This document shows positions 34,962 to 43,454 of a stretch of DNA of 64,000 bases, in pieces. The stretch lies in assembly GCF_003610635.1 (NCBI RefSeq), contig NZ_RAQJ01000001.1, positions 806,474 to 870,473 on the forward strand. The letters are read 5' to 3'. Position 1 is the first letter of the stretch. Every line of letters begins with the position of its first letter. Below the pieces are notes generated by a model, which was given only the letters and a program-made list of their open reading frames with translations, did not search any database and was not told the DNA's origin. A program made the position numbers and the translations under genes. Source of the stretch: Ichthyenterobacterium magnum. GTDB taxonomy: Bacteria; Bacteroidota; Bacteroidia; Flavobacteriales; Flavobacteriaceae.

Positions 34962-35435
34962 TTATTCTTTCCATTCCTTAAAAGGATATTTACTCAGATG
35001 TGAATTATAATAATCTATTTGTCCTGTAACTTCTTCCCCTAACCATTTTGGTTTAACAAATTCTTCATTCTCCTTATTTAGTTCTACTTCTGCAATAATC
35101 AACCCTTTGTTATCTCCAAAAAACTCATCAACTTCAAACACATGTTTTTCAACATTAACTTCATATCTCATTTTATCAATAATACCTTCTTCACAAAGTT
35201 TTAAAAGCGCTTCTGCATCAGGTTTTGTGATTTCTTTTTCCCATTCAAAACGTGATAGTCCATCATTAGTAGATTTGCCTTTAACGGTTAAAAAGCCTTT
35301 CTCTCCTTTAACTCTAACCCTAACCGTACGTTCTTTATGCGTATTTAAAAACCCTTGAACAATTTTTGTTTGCTGAAAAGCCTCTTCTTTAAACACTTTT
35401 GAGGTTACTAAAAATTTGCGTTCTATTTCTACCAT
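34962..35435 (-). CDS. CYTH domain protein (class IV adenylate cyclase / inorganic triphosphatase-like)
   Basis: 157-aa single CYTH domain with the hallmark ExExK-type start EIERKFLV at residues 3-10 and alternating basic/acidic strands (TVRVRVKGEKGFLTVKG, FEWEKEI, IAEVELN) lining a triphosphate tunnel. Short bacterial CYTH proteins of this kind usually hydrolyse tripolyphosphate; adenylate cyclase activity is less likely. Cytoplasmic. Upstream of the YciI-like lipoprotein, probably co-transcribed. Confidence 0.9.
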   Translation of the reverse strand: MVEIERKFLVTSKVFKEEAFQQTKIVQGFLNTHKERTVRVRVKGEKGFLTVKGKSTNDGLSRFEWEKEITKPDAEALLKLCEEGIIDKMRYEVNVEKHVFEVDEFFGDNKGLIIAEVELNKENEEFVKPKWLGEEVTGQIDYYNSHLSKYPFKEWKE

Positions 35436-35501
35436 ATTTACTTTCTGTTAAAGTATACTTTCTAATTAATCCCTAAAGGATTTAATGTCTAAATTTACGC
35501 T

Positions 35502-36614
35502 ATGCCAAACAATTTACCAATACGTAAAATTATTCATGTTGATATGGATGCTTTTTATGCGTCTGTTGAGCAGTTAGATAATCCTGAATTAAGAGGGAAA
35601 CCTCTTGCAGTTGGTGGTGGTGGTAAACGGGGCGTTGTAAGTGCCGCGAGCTATGAAGCTCGAAAGTTTGGCGTAAAAAGTGCTATGTCTGGAACCTTAG
35701 CAATAAAATTATGCCCAGGTCTTATTTTTGTTAGACCTCGTTTTGAACGCTATAACGAAATTTCTAAACAGGTTAGAAAAATTTTTTATGAATATACAGA
35801 TTTAGTTGAGCCTTTATCTCTTGATGAAGCATATCTTGATGTTACTGAAAACAAAAAAGGAAATCCTAGTGCTACACTTATTGCAAAAAACATTAGAGAA
35901 CAAATATATAATGCTATTGGATTAACAGCTTCTGCAGGAATCTCAATTAATAAGTTTATTGCTAAAGTTGCAAGTGATTATAATAAGCCAAATGGACAAA
36001 AAACAGTAAATCCAGAAGAAGTTATCACCTTTTTAGAAGAGTTAGATATCAGAAAATTTTATGGTGTTGGTAAAGTTACTGCTGAAAAAATGTATCAGAA
36101 AGGTATTTTTACTGGCAAAGATTTAAAATCTAAATCTATAGAATATCTAGATCAACATTTCGGTAAATCTGGTCGTTATTACTACCATGTGGTTAGAGGT
36201 TTTCATAACAGTGAAGTGAAACCAAATCGAACACGAAAATCACTAGCAGCAGAACGTACGTTTAGTGAAAATTTATCGTCTGAAATTTTTATGCTTGAAA
36301 AGCTCAATCATATATCAGATGAAGTGTCTCGCAGGCTAAACAAAAGTAATGTGGCTGGTAAAACCGTAACTCTCAAAATTAAGTATAGTGATTTTACACT
36401 ACAAACTCGAAGTAAGACTTTGCCATATTATATAAATGATAAAGCGATACTATTAGAAACTGCAAAAGATTTATTGTACCAAGAAAAACTTAATAATTCT
36501 GTTCGCCTTTTAGGTATTTCTATATCTAATTTAAATACAGAATCATCAAAGAAAACCAATCAGATAAAGGCTAAACAAAAGTCGGTTAGCGTTCAATTAA
36601 AGTTTGAGTTTTAA
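35502..36614 (+). CDS. dinB: DNA polymerase IV (Y-family)
   Basis: 370-aa translesion polymerase. Catalytic acids are in HVDMDAFYASVEQ near residue 10 and SLDEAYLDVTE near 104. The thumb region has a helix-hairpin-helix (KFYGVGKVTAEKMYQKGI), and the little-finger domain starts near residue 240. It lacks a clear C-terminal clamp-binding pentapeptide of canonical form, ending SVQLKFEF. No LexA-like box was identified upstream. Its stop codon overlaps that of pyk, tail to tail. Secure. Confidence 0.95.
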   Translation: MPNNLPIRKIIHVDMDAFYASVEQLDNPELRGKPLAVGGGGKRGVVSAASYEARKFGVKSAMSGTLAIKLCPGLIFVRPRFERYNEISKQVRKIFYEYTDLVEPLSLDEAYLDVTENKKGNPSATLIAKNIREQIYNAIGLTASAGISINKFIAKVASDYNKPNGQKTVNPEEVITFLEELDIRKFYGVGKVTAEKMYQKGIFTGKDLKSKSIEYLDQHFGKSGRYYYHVVRGFHNSEVKPNRTRKSLAAERTFSENLSSEIFMLEKLNHISDEVSRRLNKSNVAGKTVTLKIKYSDFTLQTRSKTLPYYINDKAILLETAKDLLYQEKLNNSVRLLGISISNLNTESSKKTNQIKAKQKSVSVQLKFEF

Positions 36615-38053
36615 AAACTACAGCTAGTAATTTCAGTAACTCTTAATGTATTAACCATTCCCTTGTCTTGTATTGGCATCGCTGCTAAACTAATAAGCAT
36701 GTCACCTTCTTCTAAATATCCTTTTTTACATGCAATTGCATTTACATCTTCAATAGTTTCATCAGTGCTAACAAACTTATCATAGAAAAAAGACTCAACA
36801 CCCCAAAGCAAACTTAATTGAGTTAAAATACGCTTATTAGATGTAAACACTAATATATGCGATGATGGCCTCCATGCCGAAATTTGAAATGCCGTATAAC
36901 CACTATTGGTTAATGTAGAAATGGCTTTAGCATCAATTTCATTTGCCATATGTGCTGCATGATAACATATCGATTTTGTAATATAACGTTTGGTACGAAT
37001 ATGTGGTGGTGATTGTGGTACTTTGATTAACTCTGAACCCTCAACGCTTTTTATAATATTTGCCATTTGCCTAATAACCTGTACTGGGTAACTACCAACT
37101 GATGTTTCTCCAGATAACATTACAGCATCAGCTCCATCCATAACAGAATTTGCTACATCATTAACTTCAGCTCGTGTTGGTGTTAAACTAGTAATCATTG
37201 TTTCCATCATTTGTGTAGCAATAATTACAGGAATTCTAGCACGCTTAGCTCTTAATACTAATTGTTTCTGAATTAAAGGAACTTCTTCAGCTGGAATTTC
37301 AACTCCTAAATCTCCTCTTGCTACCATCAAACCATCACAATAAGCTACAATTTTATCAATGTTTTCGACTGCTTCTGGTTTTTCAATTTTTGCAATAATT
37401 GGGATTTTATGGTCACTATGTTTACTAATTAATTCTTCTAATTGTATTAAATCCTCAGCATGTCTTACAAATGATAATGCAATCCAATCTACTTTTTGTT
37501 CAATAGCAAAAATGGCATCATTAATATCTTTTTCGGTTAACGCAGGTTGAGATATGTTTGTGTTAGGAAGATTAACTCCTTTTTTAGATTTTAATGGTCC
37601 ACCTTGAATAACTTTTGCCTTTACCTCAGTTTTTTTATCGGTAGAAACAACTTCAAAAATTAACTTCCCGTCATCAAGCAAAATCCTTTCTCCCGGTTTT
37701 GCATCCTGAGGAAAACTATCATAGGTCATATAAACACGTTTCTTTGTGCCTTCAAAACGTTCTCCAGTAGCAAAAATAATTTCATCTCCTTCGTTAACTA
37801 CAACTTCTCCTTTCATCATCCCAACTCTAAGCTTTGGTCCTTGTAAGTCACCCAAAATAGCAACATTATACCCAAACTCTTCGTTAAGTTCTCTAATCAT
37901 TTTTATACGCTCTTCTACATCTTTATAATCGGCGTGAGAGAAATTAATTCTAAATACGTTTACACCTTCATCAAGCATGCCTTTTAATACATCTTTTGTA
38001 CTTGTTGCTGGACCTAACGTAGCTACTATTTTAGTTTTTTTATGTCTTAACAT
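36611..38053 (-). CDS. pyk: Pyruvate kinase
   Basis: 480-aa glycolytic enzyme converting phosphoenolpyruvate and ADP to pyruvate and ATP. Motifs: KIVATLGPATST at the start, RINFSHADY, GDLQGPKLRVG, the active-site region IPIIAKIEKPEAVEN, and MVARGDLGVEIP. Metal and substrate residues look intact. The start ATG overlaps the stop of the IPExxxVDY gene (TAATG), implying translational coupling. The 3' end shares TTAA with the dinB end. Secure. Confidence 0.97.
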   Translation of the reverse strand: MLRHKKTKIVATLGPATSTKDVLKGMLDEGVNVFRINFSHADYKDVEERIKMIRELNEEFGYNVAILGDLQGPKLRVGMMKGEVVVNEGDEIIFATGERFEGTKKRVYMTYDSFPQDAKPGERILLDDGKLIFEVVSTDKKTEVKAKVIQGGPLKSKKGVNLPNTNISQPALTEKDINDAIFAIEQKVDWIALSFVRHAEDLIQLEELISKHSDHKIPIIAKIEKPEAVENIDKIVAYCDGLMVARGDLGVEIPAEEVPLIQKQLVLRAKRARIPVIIATQMMETMITSLTPTRAEVNDVANSVMDGADAVMLSGETSVGSYPVQVIRQMANIIKSVEGSELIKVPQSPPHIRTKRYITKSICYHAAHMANEIDAKAISTLTNSGYTAFQISAWRPSSHILVFTSNKRILTQLSLLWGVESFFYDKFVSTDETIEDVNAIACKKGYLEEGDMLISLAAMPIQDKGMVNTLRVTEITSCSF

Positions 38054-38535
38054 TAATTAAAAATTAAATTGTCCTTAGATTTTATTTTAGTAACATCAAT
38101 ACTATAGGCTGTAATTACTTGAGGTATTTTTTGTATTTTATTTAGTGTATGTTTCTCATTAAACAAGAGTGTTTCATTAGAAACTTTAACCAAATAATCT
38201 ACATTTTTAAACTCAGGTAATAAATTATATGTTTTTAAAACTTTGTTTTGTTGACTAAATAACGAGCCTGTGCTTTGCAAAGCGTCTTCTTCTTTTTTAC
38301 AAATATTTGCAACTAAGTTCCATGTTGTATACTGGGTTTCATTTTCCCATTCGTATATCGCATAGGAGGAAGCAAAATATTTATAGTCTAAATCTTGAGC
38401 TTTTCGTTTTAAATTTAAGCCTAAATGCTTATTAAGTAAATAAGCTAACCTATAATCTTCTAGCCTACAATGAATAGCCAAAAGAGAATAAGAAGCGTCA
38501 TAAAAATCGTCAACAAGTAATTTATGTAAAGCCAT
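38053..38535 (-). CDS. IPExxxVDY family protein
   Basis: 160-aa protein of a Bacteroidota-specific family named after its motif; here it reads LPEFKNVDYLVK near residue 112. It is coupled to pyk by a 1-nt stop/start overlap, the association usually seen in this phylum. Function unknown; the link suggests a tie to pyruvate kinase expression or function (inference). A 7-of-8 -7 box (TATATTTA, 38563-38556) lies upstream. Confidence 0.85.
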   Translation of the reverse strand: MALHKLLVDDFYDASYSLLAIHCRLEDYRLAYLLNKHLGLNLKRKAQDLDYKYFASSYAIYEWENETQYTTWNLVANICKKEEDALQSTGSLFSQQNKVLKTYNLLPEFKNVDYLVKVSNETLLFNEKHTLNKIQKIPQVITAYSIDVTKIKSKDNLIFN

Positions 38536-38660
38536 AATCTAACAACTATGAAATGTAAATATAGTACATTAAACCTATTATAATATGAAGTTTTAGTTAA
38601 TCTTAGTTGAGAATGTTAACGAAAACGTTATAGTGAAGCAGTCGTTATAAAAAATACATT

Positions 38661-39395
38661 TTATCGAGATATTTTATTTTGAAAAGCAAAAAAAGCACGT
38701 TTTGAAGCTTTTTCTTCTGCTTTTTTCTTTGATGTCGCTCTGGCTTTAGCAACAACTTTATTGTTTATTGATAGCTTAACAGAAAAATGTTTGAGCTCAT
38801 CATTACCTGTATCTTCATAAACGTTGTAATCAAAAGTCTTTTTTTCTTTCTGACACCATTCAATTAACAAGCTTTTATAACTTATTACTCTACCTTCAAG
38901 AGTCTCTATATCTACATGTGGATTAATTACCCTTTTATAAATAAAACGTTCGCAATATTTATAGCCTTTATCAAGAAAAATAGCACCTACTAGAGCTTCA
39001 AATAGGTTTCCGTGTATATTATTACCAAAATTAGATTTTGGTATTTTACTTTCTACTAAATCTATTAAATTCAGTTCTTTTCCTAATTCGTTTAGATGTT
39101 CTCTACTTACTACTTTTGATCTCATTTTGGTAAGATACCCTTCATCTCCATGAGGCACTTTTTCAAATAAATAAGAAGCAATTACCGCACTAAGCATTGC
39201 ATCTCCAACAAACTCTAACCGTTCGTAATTTACAGCATTACCCTTTTCATCTTTTAAATTCATTGAGCGATGTGTAAATGCTTTTAGGTAAAGGCGTTTC
39301 TTTTTTGGTTTATATCCTAGAATTTCAGTAAGTAGCAAAAAAAAATTCCCGTCTTCTTGAAAACGGGAATTTAATATGTTGCGAATGAAATTCAT
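38661..39395 (-). CDS. rnc: Ribonuclease III
   Basis: 244-aa double-strand-specific endonuclease that processes rRNA and structured mRNAs. The signature ERLEFVGDAMLS is near residue 59 with the catalytic glutamate/aspartate set completed by NLFEALVGAIFLD near 133. A double-stranded-RNA-binding domain occupies about residues 170-240 (KSLLIEWCQKEKK...KKKAEEKASKRAF). Starts 7 nt after fabF; the acpP-fabF-rnc order is widely conserved. Secure. Confidence 0.96.
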   Translation of the reverse strand: MNFIRNILNSRFQEDGNFFLLLTEILGYKPKKKRLYLKAFTHRSMNLKDEKGNAVNYERLEFVGDAMLSAVIASYLFEKVPHGDEGYLTKMRSKVVSREHLNELGKELNLIDLVESKIPKSNFGNNIHGNLFEALVGAIFLDKGYKYCERFIYKRVINPHVDIETLEGRVISYKSLLIEWCQKEKKTFDYNVYEDTGNDELKHFSVKLSINNKVVAKARATSKKKAEEKASKRAFFAFQNKISR

Positions 39396-39402
39396 TCAGA
39401 TT

Positions 39403-40653
39403 TTAGTCTATTTTTTTGAATAATACACAAGCGTTATGACCTCCAAAACCAAAGGTATTACTCATCGCAATTTTAACGTCTCTTTTTTGTGCTTTATTTA
39501 ATGTTAAGTTTAATTCAGAATCAATATTTTCATCAACTGTTGTGTGATTAATTGTTGGAGGCACAATACCGTGTTCCATTGCTAAAATAGATGCAATAGA
39601 CTCAACAGCTCCAGCTGCTCCTAACAAATGTCCAGTCATGGACTTAGTAGAGTTAATGTTTATATTTTTTGCATGACTTCCAAACACTTCAGTAATCGCT
39701 TTAAGCTCAGCAACATCTCCTAGAGGTGTTGATGTACCATGGGTGTTGATATGATCAACGTCTTCAGGTTTGATGCCTGCATTTTCTAAACAGTTTTTCA
39801 TAACTGCTATAACACCAATACCATCTGGGTGAGGCGCTGTCATATGATAAGCATCAGAAGATAATCCTCCTCCAATAACCTCGGCATATATTTTTGCTCC
39901 TCTTGCTTTTGCATGCTCATACTCTTCCATGATAATTGCTCCAGCACCTTCTCCTAATACAAAACCATCTCGGTTTGCATCAAAAGGTCTTGACGCTGTT
40001 TCTGGACTATCATTTCTAGTAGACATCGCGTGCATTGCATTAAAACCTCCCATACCTGCAATAGTAACTGCTGCTTCACTACCTCCTGTAATTACAACAT
40101 CACAATGACCTAAACGTATATTGTTTAGAGCATCAATCATTGAATTTGCTGAGGAAGCACAGGCAGAAACTGTTGTGTAGTTTGGCCCCATAAATCCATA
40201 TTTAATGGAGATGTTTCCTGGTGCAATATCTGCAATCATTTTAGGGATAAAAAACGGATTAAATCTTGGTGTACCATCTCCTTCTGCAAAGTTTAAAACT
40301 TCTTGTTGAAATGTTTCAAGACCTCCAATTCCTGCTCCCCAAATTACACCAACTCTATATTTATTTAAACTATCTACATCTAATTTTGAATCTACTATAG
40401 CTTCATCTGAAGCTACCATCGCATATTGCGAAAAACGATCCATCCTTTTTGCTAGTTTCCTATCTATAAAATCGGTTACATTAAAATTCTTTACTTCGCA
40501 CGCGAACTTAGTTTTGAACTTTTCAGTATCAAAATAAGTTATAGGCGCAGCTCCACTTTTACCACTAACTAAAGCATCCCAATATTCATCTTTGGTATTA
40601 CCTATAGGTGTTAAAGCGCCAAGACCTGTAACTACAACTCGCTTAAGTTCCAT
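39403..40653 (-). CDS. fabF: Beta-ketoacyl-ACP synthase II
   Basis: 416-aa condensing enzyme extending acyl-ACP with malonyl-ACP. The catalytic triad is visible: cysteine in TTVSACASSANSM near residue 164, histidine in INTHGTSTPLGD near 304 and histidine in STKSMTGHLLGAAG near 341, with the C-terminal NTFGFGGHNA glycine loop. Start MELKRVVVTGLGALTPIG. Lies 11 nt after acpP. Secure. Confidence 0.97.
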   Translation of the reverse strand: MELKRVVVTGLGALTPIGNTKDEYWDALVSGKSGAAPITYFDTEKFKTKFACEVKNFNVTDFIDRKLAKRMDRFSQYAMVASDEAIVDSKLDVDSLNKYRVGVIWGAGIGGLETFQQEVLNFAEGDGTPRFNPFFIPKMIADIAPGNISIKYGFMGPNYTTVSACASSANSMIDALNNIRLGHCDVVITGGSEAAVTIAGMGGFNAMHAMSTRNDSPETASRPFDANRDGFVLGEGAGAIIMEEYEHAKARGAKIYAEVIGGGLSSDAYHMTAPHPDGIGVIAVMKNCLENAGIKPEDVDHINTHGTSTPLGDVAELKAITEVFGSHAKNININSTKSMTGHLLGAAGAVESIASILAMEHGIVPPTINHTTVDENIDSELNLTLNKAQKRDVKIAMSNTFGFGGHNACVLFKKID

Positions 40654-40664
40654 AAAAAGTTTGC

Positions 40665-40898
40665 TTATTTTGCTTCTTCTATATATGATATAGCTTGACC
40701 AACTGTTGCAATATTTTCAGCTTGATCGTCTGGTATTTGAATATCAAATTCTTTTTCAAATTCCATTATTAATTCAACAGTGTCTAATGAATCTGCTCCT
40801 AAATCGTTTGTGAAGCTAGCTTCAGTTACAACCTCGTTTTCATCAACACCCAATTTGTCTACGATAATCGCTTTTACTCTTGATGCAATGTCTGACAT
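40665..40898 (-). CDS. acpP: Acyl carrier protein
   Basis: 77-aa carrier with the phosphopantetheine attachment serine S37 in [11 protein letters not shown]. Acidic, helical, standard length. First gene of acpP-fabF-rnc. Confidence 0.98.
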   Translation of the reverse strand: MSDIASRVKAIIVDKLGVDENEVVTEASFTNDLGADSLDTVELIMEFEKEFDIQIPDDQAENIATVGQAISYIEEAK

Positions 40899-40929
40899 AA
40901 TCTTTTAATTTTAAGTTTTAATTAGTTGG

Positions 40930-40937
40930 CAAAAATA
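40930..40937 (-). promoter_or_regulatory. -7 box of the acpP-fabF-rnc operon
   Basis: TATTTTTG on the minus strand fits TAnnTTTG exactly, 31 nt before the acpP start. No matching TTTG was seen 19-21 nt upstream. Confidence 0.5.
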
Positions 40938-41083
40938 AAAAACTTTATTTTTAAAACACACCTTTAGTTTAAAAATGTGATTGTAATTTACTAAAATTAC
41001 CTTGAAGTATTTCTATTTTACCTTCTAATTGTTAATAATTATTCTTTTTTTTGTTCGAACAATCTTAACATTATAATCTGTAA

Positions 41084-41647
41084 ATGAAACGTATTGTAAT
41101 TTTTGCGTCCGGAAGTGGTACTAATGCTGAAAATTTAATTAGGTTTTTTCACAACAGAGATAATGCTTCTGTTATTCAAGTACTCACTAACAATCCTCGT
41201 GCCAAAGTTTTAGACCGTGCTAAAAAATTAAATGTTAGCACATTGTGTTTCAACAAAATAGCCTTTACTGAAACTAAAGATGTTTTAAATATTTTAAAAT
41301 CAGCAAACCCAGATTTAATTGTTCTTGCTGGGTTTTTATGGAAATTTCCTGAGAGTATTTTAAATGAATTTCCTAATAAAGTTATAAATATCCATCCTGC
41401 ATTATTACCAAAATATGGTGGAAAAGGCATGTATGGGAAATTTGTTCATGAAGCAGTTGTTAACAATAAAGAAAAAGAAACTGGAATCACTATTCATTAT
41501 GTAAATGAACATTATGATGAAGGTGCTATTATTTTTCAAGCAAAATGCGATGTAAAAGATACTGATACTGTACAAGATGTTGCTGTGAAGATTCATGAGT
41601 TGGAGATGGAATATTTTCCTAAGGTGGTGGAAAAGCTTTTAAAATAA
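41084..41647 (+). CDS. purN: Phosphoribosylglycinamide formyltransferase PurN
   Basis: 187-aa enzyme of purine synthesis transferring a formyl group from 10-formyl-THF to GAR. Motifs: phosphate-binding ASGSGTNAENL at the N-terminus, folate-side LAGFLWKFP, catalytic asparagine/histidine in INIHPALLPKYGG and aspartate in HYVNEHYDEGAII. Divergent from acpP. A perfect 12-nt palindrome TTGTTCGAACAA lies 21 nt upstream. Secure. Confidence 0.95.
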   Translation: MKRIVIFASGSGTNAENLIRFFHNRDNASVIQVLTNNPRAKVLDRAKKLNVSTLCFNKIAFTETKDVLNILKSANPDLIVLAGFLWKFPESILNEFPNKVINIHPALLPKYGGKGMYGKFVHEAVVNNKEKETGITIHYVNEHYDEGAIIFQAKCDVKDTDTVQDVAVKIHELEMEYFPKVVEKLLK

Positions 41648-41654
41648 GAGTTGA

Positions 41655-41758
41655 AAATGTCACGCTGAGCATGGGTTACTGAGCTTGTCGAAGTAAGTCG
41701 AAGCGTCTCAATATTAATGTAGAAGTTAATTTCAAAAGATTTCCGCTTTCGCGGAAAC
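41655..41758. repeat. Dispersed palindromic repeat (GTCACGCTGAGC type plus TTTCCGC hairpin)
   Basis: The segment starts GTCACGCTGAGC and continues with two GTCGAAG units to GCGTCTCA. It ends with a perfect hairpin TTTCCGCTTTCGCGGAAA (41742-41759 region). Both parts resemble repeats scattered in flavobacterial genomes. It fills the purN-RNase H gap and runs to within a few bases of the RNase H start codon. Confidence 0.7.
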
Positions 41759-41764
41759 TAAAGG

Positions 41765-42406
41765 ATGTCAAAAAAAAAGAAAAAATATTATACTGTTTGG
41801 AAAGGTCATCATACTGGTGTTTTTGAATCTTGGGATGATTGCAAAGCACAAATAAAAGATTTCCAAGGCGCACAATACAAATCATTTTCAACCTTTGATG
41901 CGGCAAAAAAAGCATTAAAAGGCAATTATAAAGACTATATAGGTAAAACTTCAAAATTTAAAAGCGAGTTGTCTGATGCACAACTAAAAAAGATTGGTCA
42001 GCCAAATTACAACTCAATTTCAGTAGACGCTGCATCATCTGGCAACCCTGGTAAAATGGAATACCGTGGTGTTGACACTAAAACTAAAAAACAATTATTT
42101 ATTCAAGGCCCTTTTGATGAAGGCACAAATAATATTGGTGAGTTTTTAGCTTTAGTACATGGCTTGGCTTTTTTAAAAAAGCACAATAGCAATTTTATAA
42201 TCTATTCAGACTCTCGAACAGCAATGAGTTGGGTGAAAAATAAAAAATGTAATACTAAACTTGAGCGAACTAAAAAAAATAAAACTATTTTTGATTTGAT
42301 TGACAGAGCTATTATATGGCTTAAAACAAACAGTTATACTACAACCATAGTAAAATGGGAAACGAAAGCTTGGGGAGAAATTCCTGCAGATTTTGGAAGA
42401 AAATAA
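41765..42406 (+). CDS. Ribonuclease H with N-terminal viroplasmin domain
   Basis: 213-aa protein. Residues about 4-55 form the caulimovirus-viroplasmin/RNase HI hybrid-binding domain (YYTVWKGHHTGVFESWDDC, then YKSFSTFDAAKKAL). From about residue 80 comes an RNase H fold with acidic residues in SVDAASSGNPG, GEFLALVHGL, YSDSRTAMSWV and the final PADFGRK. It should cleave RNA in RNA-DNA hybrids. The start ATG lies directly after the repeat hairpin. Confidence 0.92.
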   Translation: MSKKKKKYYTVWKGHHTGVFESWDDCKAQIKDFQGAQYKSFSTFDAAKKALKGNYKDYIGKTSKFKSELSDAQLKKIGQPNYNSISVDAASSGNPGKMEYRGVDTKTKKQLFIQGPFDEGTNNIGEFLALVHGLAFLKKHNSNFIIYSDSRTAMSWVKNKKCNTKLERTKKNKTIFDLIDRAIIWLKTNSYTTTIVKWETKAWGEIPADFGRK

Positions 42407-42432
42407 ATTCGTTTTTTTGTGCTTAAAAACCT

Positions 42433-42440
42433 TATATTTG
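42433..42440 (+). promoter_or_regulatory. -7 box of the PfkB kinase gene
   Basis: TATATTTG fits TAnnTTTG exactly, 22 nt before the start codon. A TTTG at 42416-42419 is only 13 nt away, too close for the usual spacing. Confidence 0.55.
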
Positions 42441-42462
42441 CACCAAATTTTTAAAACGCTTT

Positions 42463-43389
42463 ATGAGCAAATTAGTCATTGTAGGAACTGTAGCTTTTGA
42501 TGCTATTGAGACACCGTTTGGGAAAACTGATAAAATTCTTGGTGGTGCGGCAACTTTTATTGGTTTAGCAGCTTCACAATTTAATGTAGACGCAACAGCA
42601 GTATCAATTGTTGGTGGAGATTTTCCTCAAGAATATTTAGATTTATTATCAAATAGAAACATAGATACTTCAGGTATCGAAATCGTAAAAGAAGGTAAAA
42701 CATTTTTTTGGAGTGGGAAATATCATAATGATATGAACTCTCGAGACACTTTGGTTACAGAGTTAAATACGCTTGCAGATTTTAATCCTGTAGTGCCAGA
42801 AAACTATAAAGATGCAGAAGTTGTTATGCTAGGTAATTTACATCCTGCTGTACAACAAAGTGTTTTAGATCAAATGATTACTAAACCTAAATTAGTGGTT
42901 TTAGATACTATGAATTTCTGGATGGATAGTGCTTTAGAAGATTTACACAGCGTTATTAAAAATGTAGACGTTATTACTATTAATGATGAAGAGGCTAGAC
43001 AATTAACAGGAGAATATTCGTTAGTAGTTGCTGCAAGAAAGATTCACGACATGGGACCAAAATATGTTGTCATTAAAAAAGGGGAGCATGGCGCTTTATT
43101 ATTTCATGATGACAATGTGTTTTATGCTCCAGCACTACCATTAGAAGAAGTGTTTGACCCAACAGGAGCTGGAGATACATTTGCAGGAGGTTTTACTGGT
43201 TATTTAGCAAAAACAGGAGATTTTTCTTTTGAAAACATGAAGAAAGCCATAATATATGGTTCTACTTTAGCATCCTTTTGCGTAGAAAAATTTGGAACTG
43301 AGCGCATGCAAAATTTAGAAGATGATGAAGTTCACAGACGCTTATTGCAATTTAAACAACTAACTCAATTTGAAATTGAATTATCATAA
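42463..43389 (+). CDS. PfkB family carbohydrate/nucleoside kinase
   Basis: 308-aa kinase of the ribokinase superfamily. Signature DPTGAGDTFAGGFTGYLA near residue 230 holds the catalytic aspartate; ILGGAATFIGLAAS near 23 is the substrate-side glycine motif. The substrate (sugar, adenosine or other) cannot be fixed from sequence. It lies between RNase H and a PurF-type enzyme, but terminators separate it from the latter. Cytoplasmic. Confidence 0.9.
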   Translation: MSKLVIVGTVAFDAIETPFGKTDKILGGAATFIGLAASQFNVDATAVSIVGGDFPQEYLDLLSNRNIDTSGIEIVKEGKTFFWSGKYHNDMNSRDTLVTELNTLADFNPVVPENYKDAEVVMLGNLHPAVQQSVLDQMITKPKLVVLDTMNFWMDSALEDLHSVIKNVDVITINDEEARQLTGEYSLVVAARKIHDMGPKYVVIKKGEHGALLFHDDNVFYAPALPLEEVFDPTGAGDTFAGGFTGYLAKTGDFSFENMKKAIIYGSTLASFCVEKFGTERMQNLEDDEVHRRLLQFKQLTQFEIELS

Positions 43390-43392
43390 ACT

Positions 43393-43420
43393 AACGCGCT
43401 CAAAATTGAGCGCGTTTTTT
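43393..43420 (+). terminator. Intrinsic terminator after the PfkB kinase gene
   Basis: The arms AACGCGCTCAA and TTGAGCGCGTT followed by a T-run. Confidence 0.88.
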
Positions 43421-43454
43421 ATTTTATTATAACACACAACAAGACAACTAAATA

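Noticed and set aside
41051-41062. Palindrome TTGTTCGAACAA upstream of purN, possible operator
   Set aside because: Kept only as a mention in the purN entry: no second copy and no known regulator motif to match.
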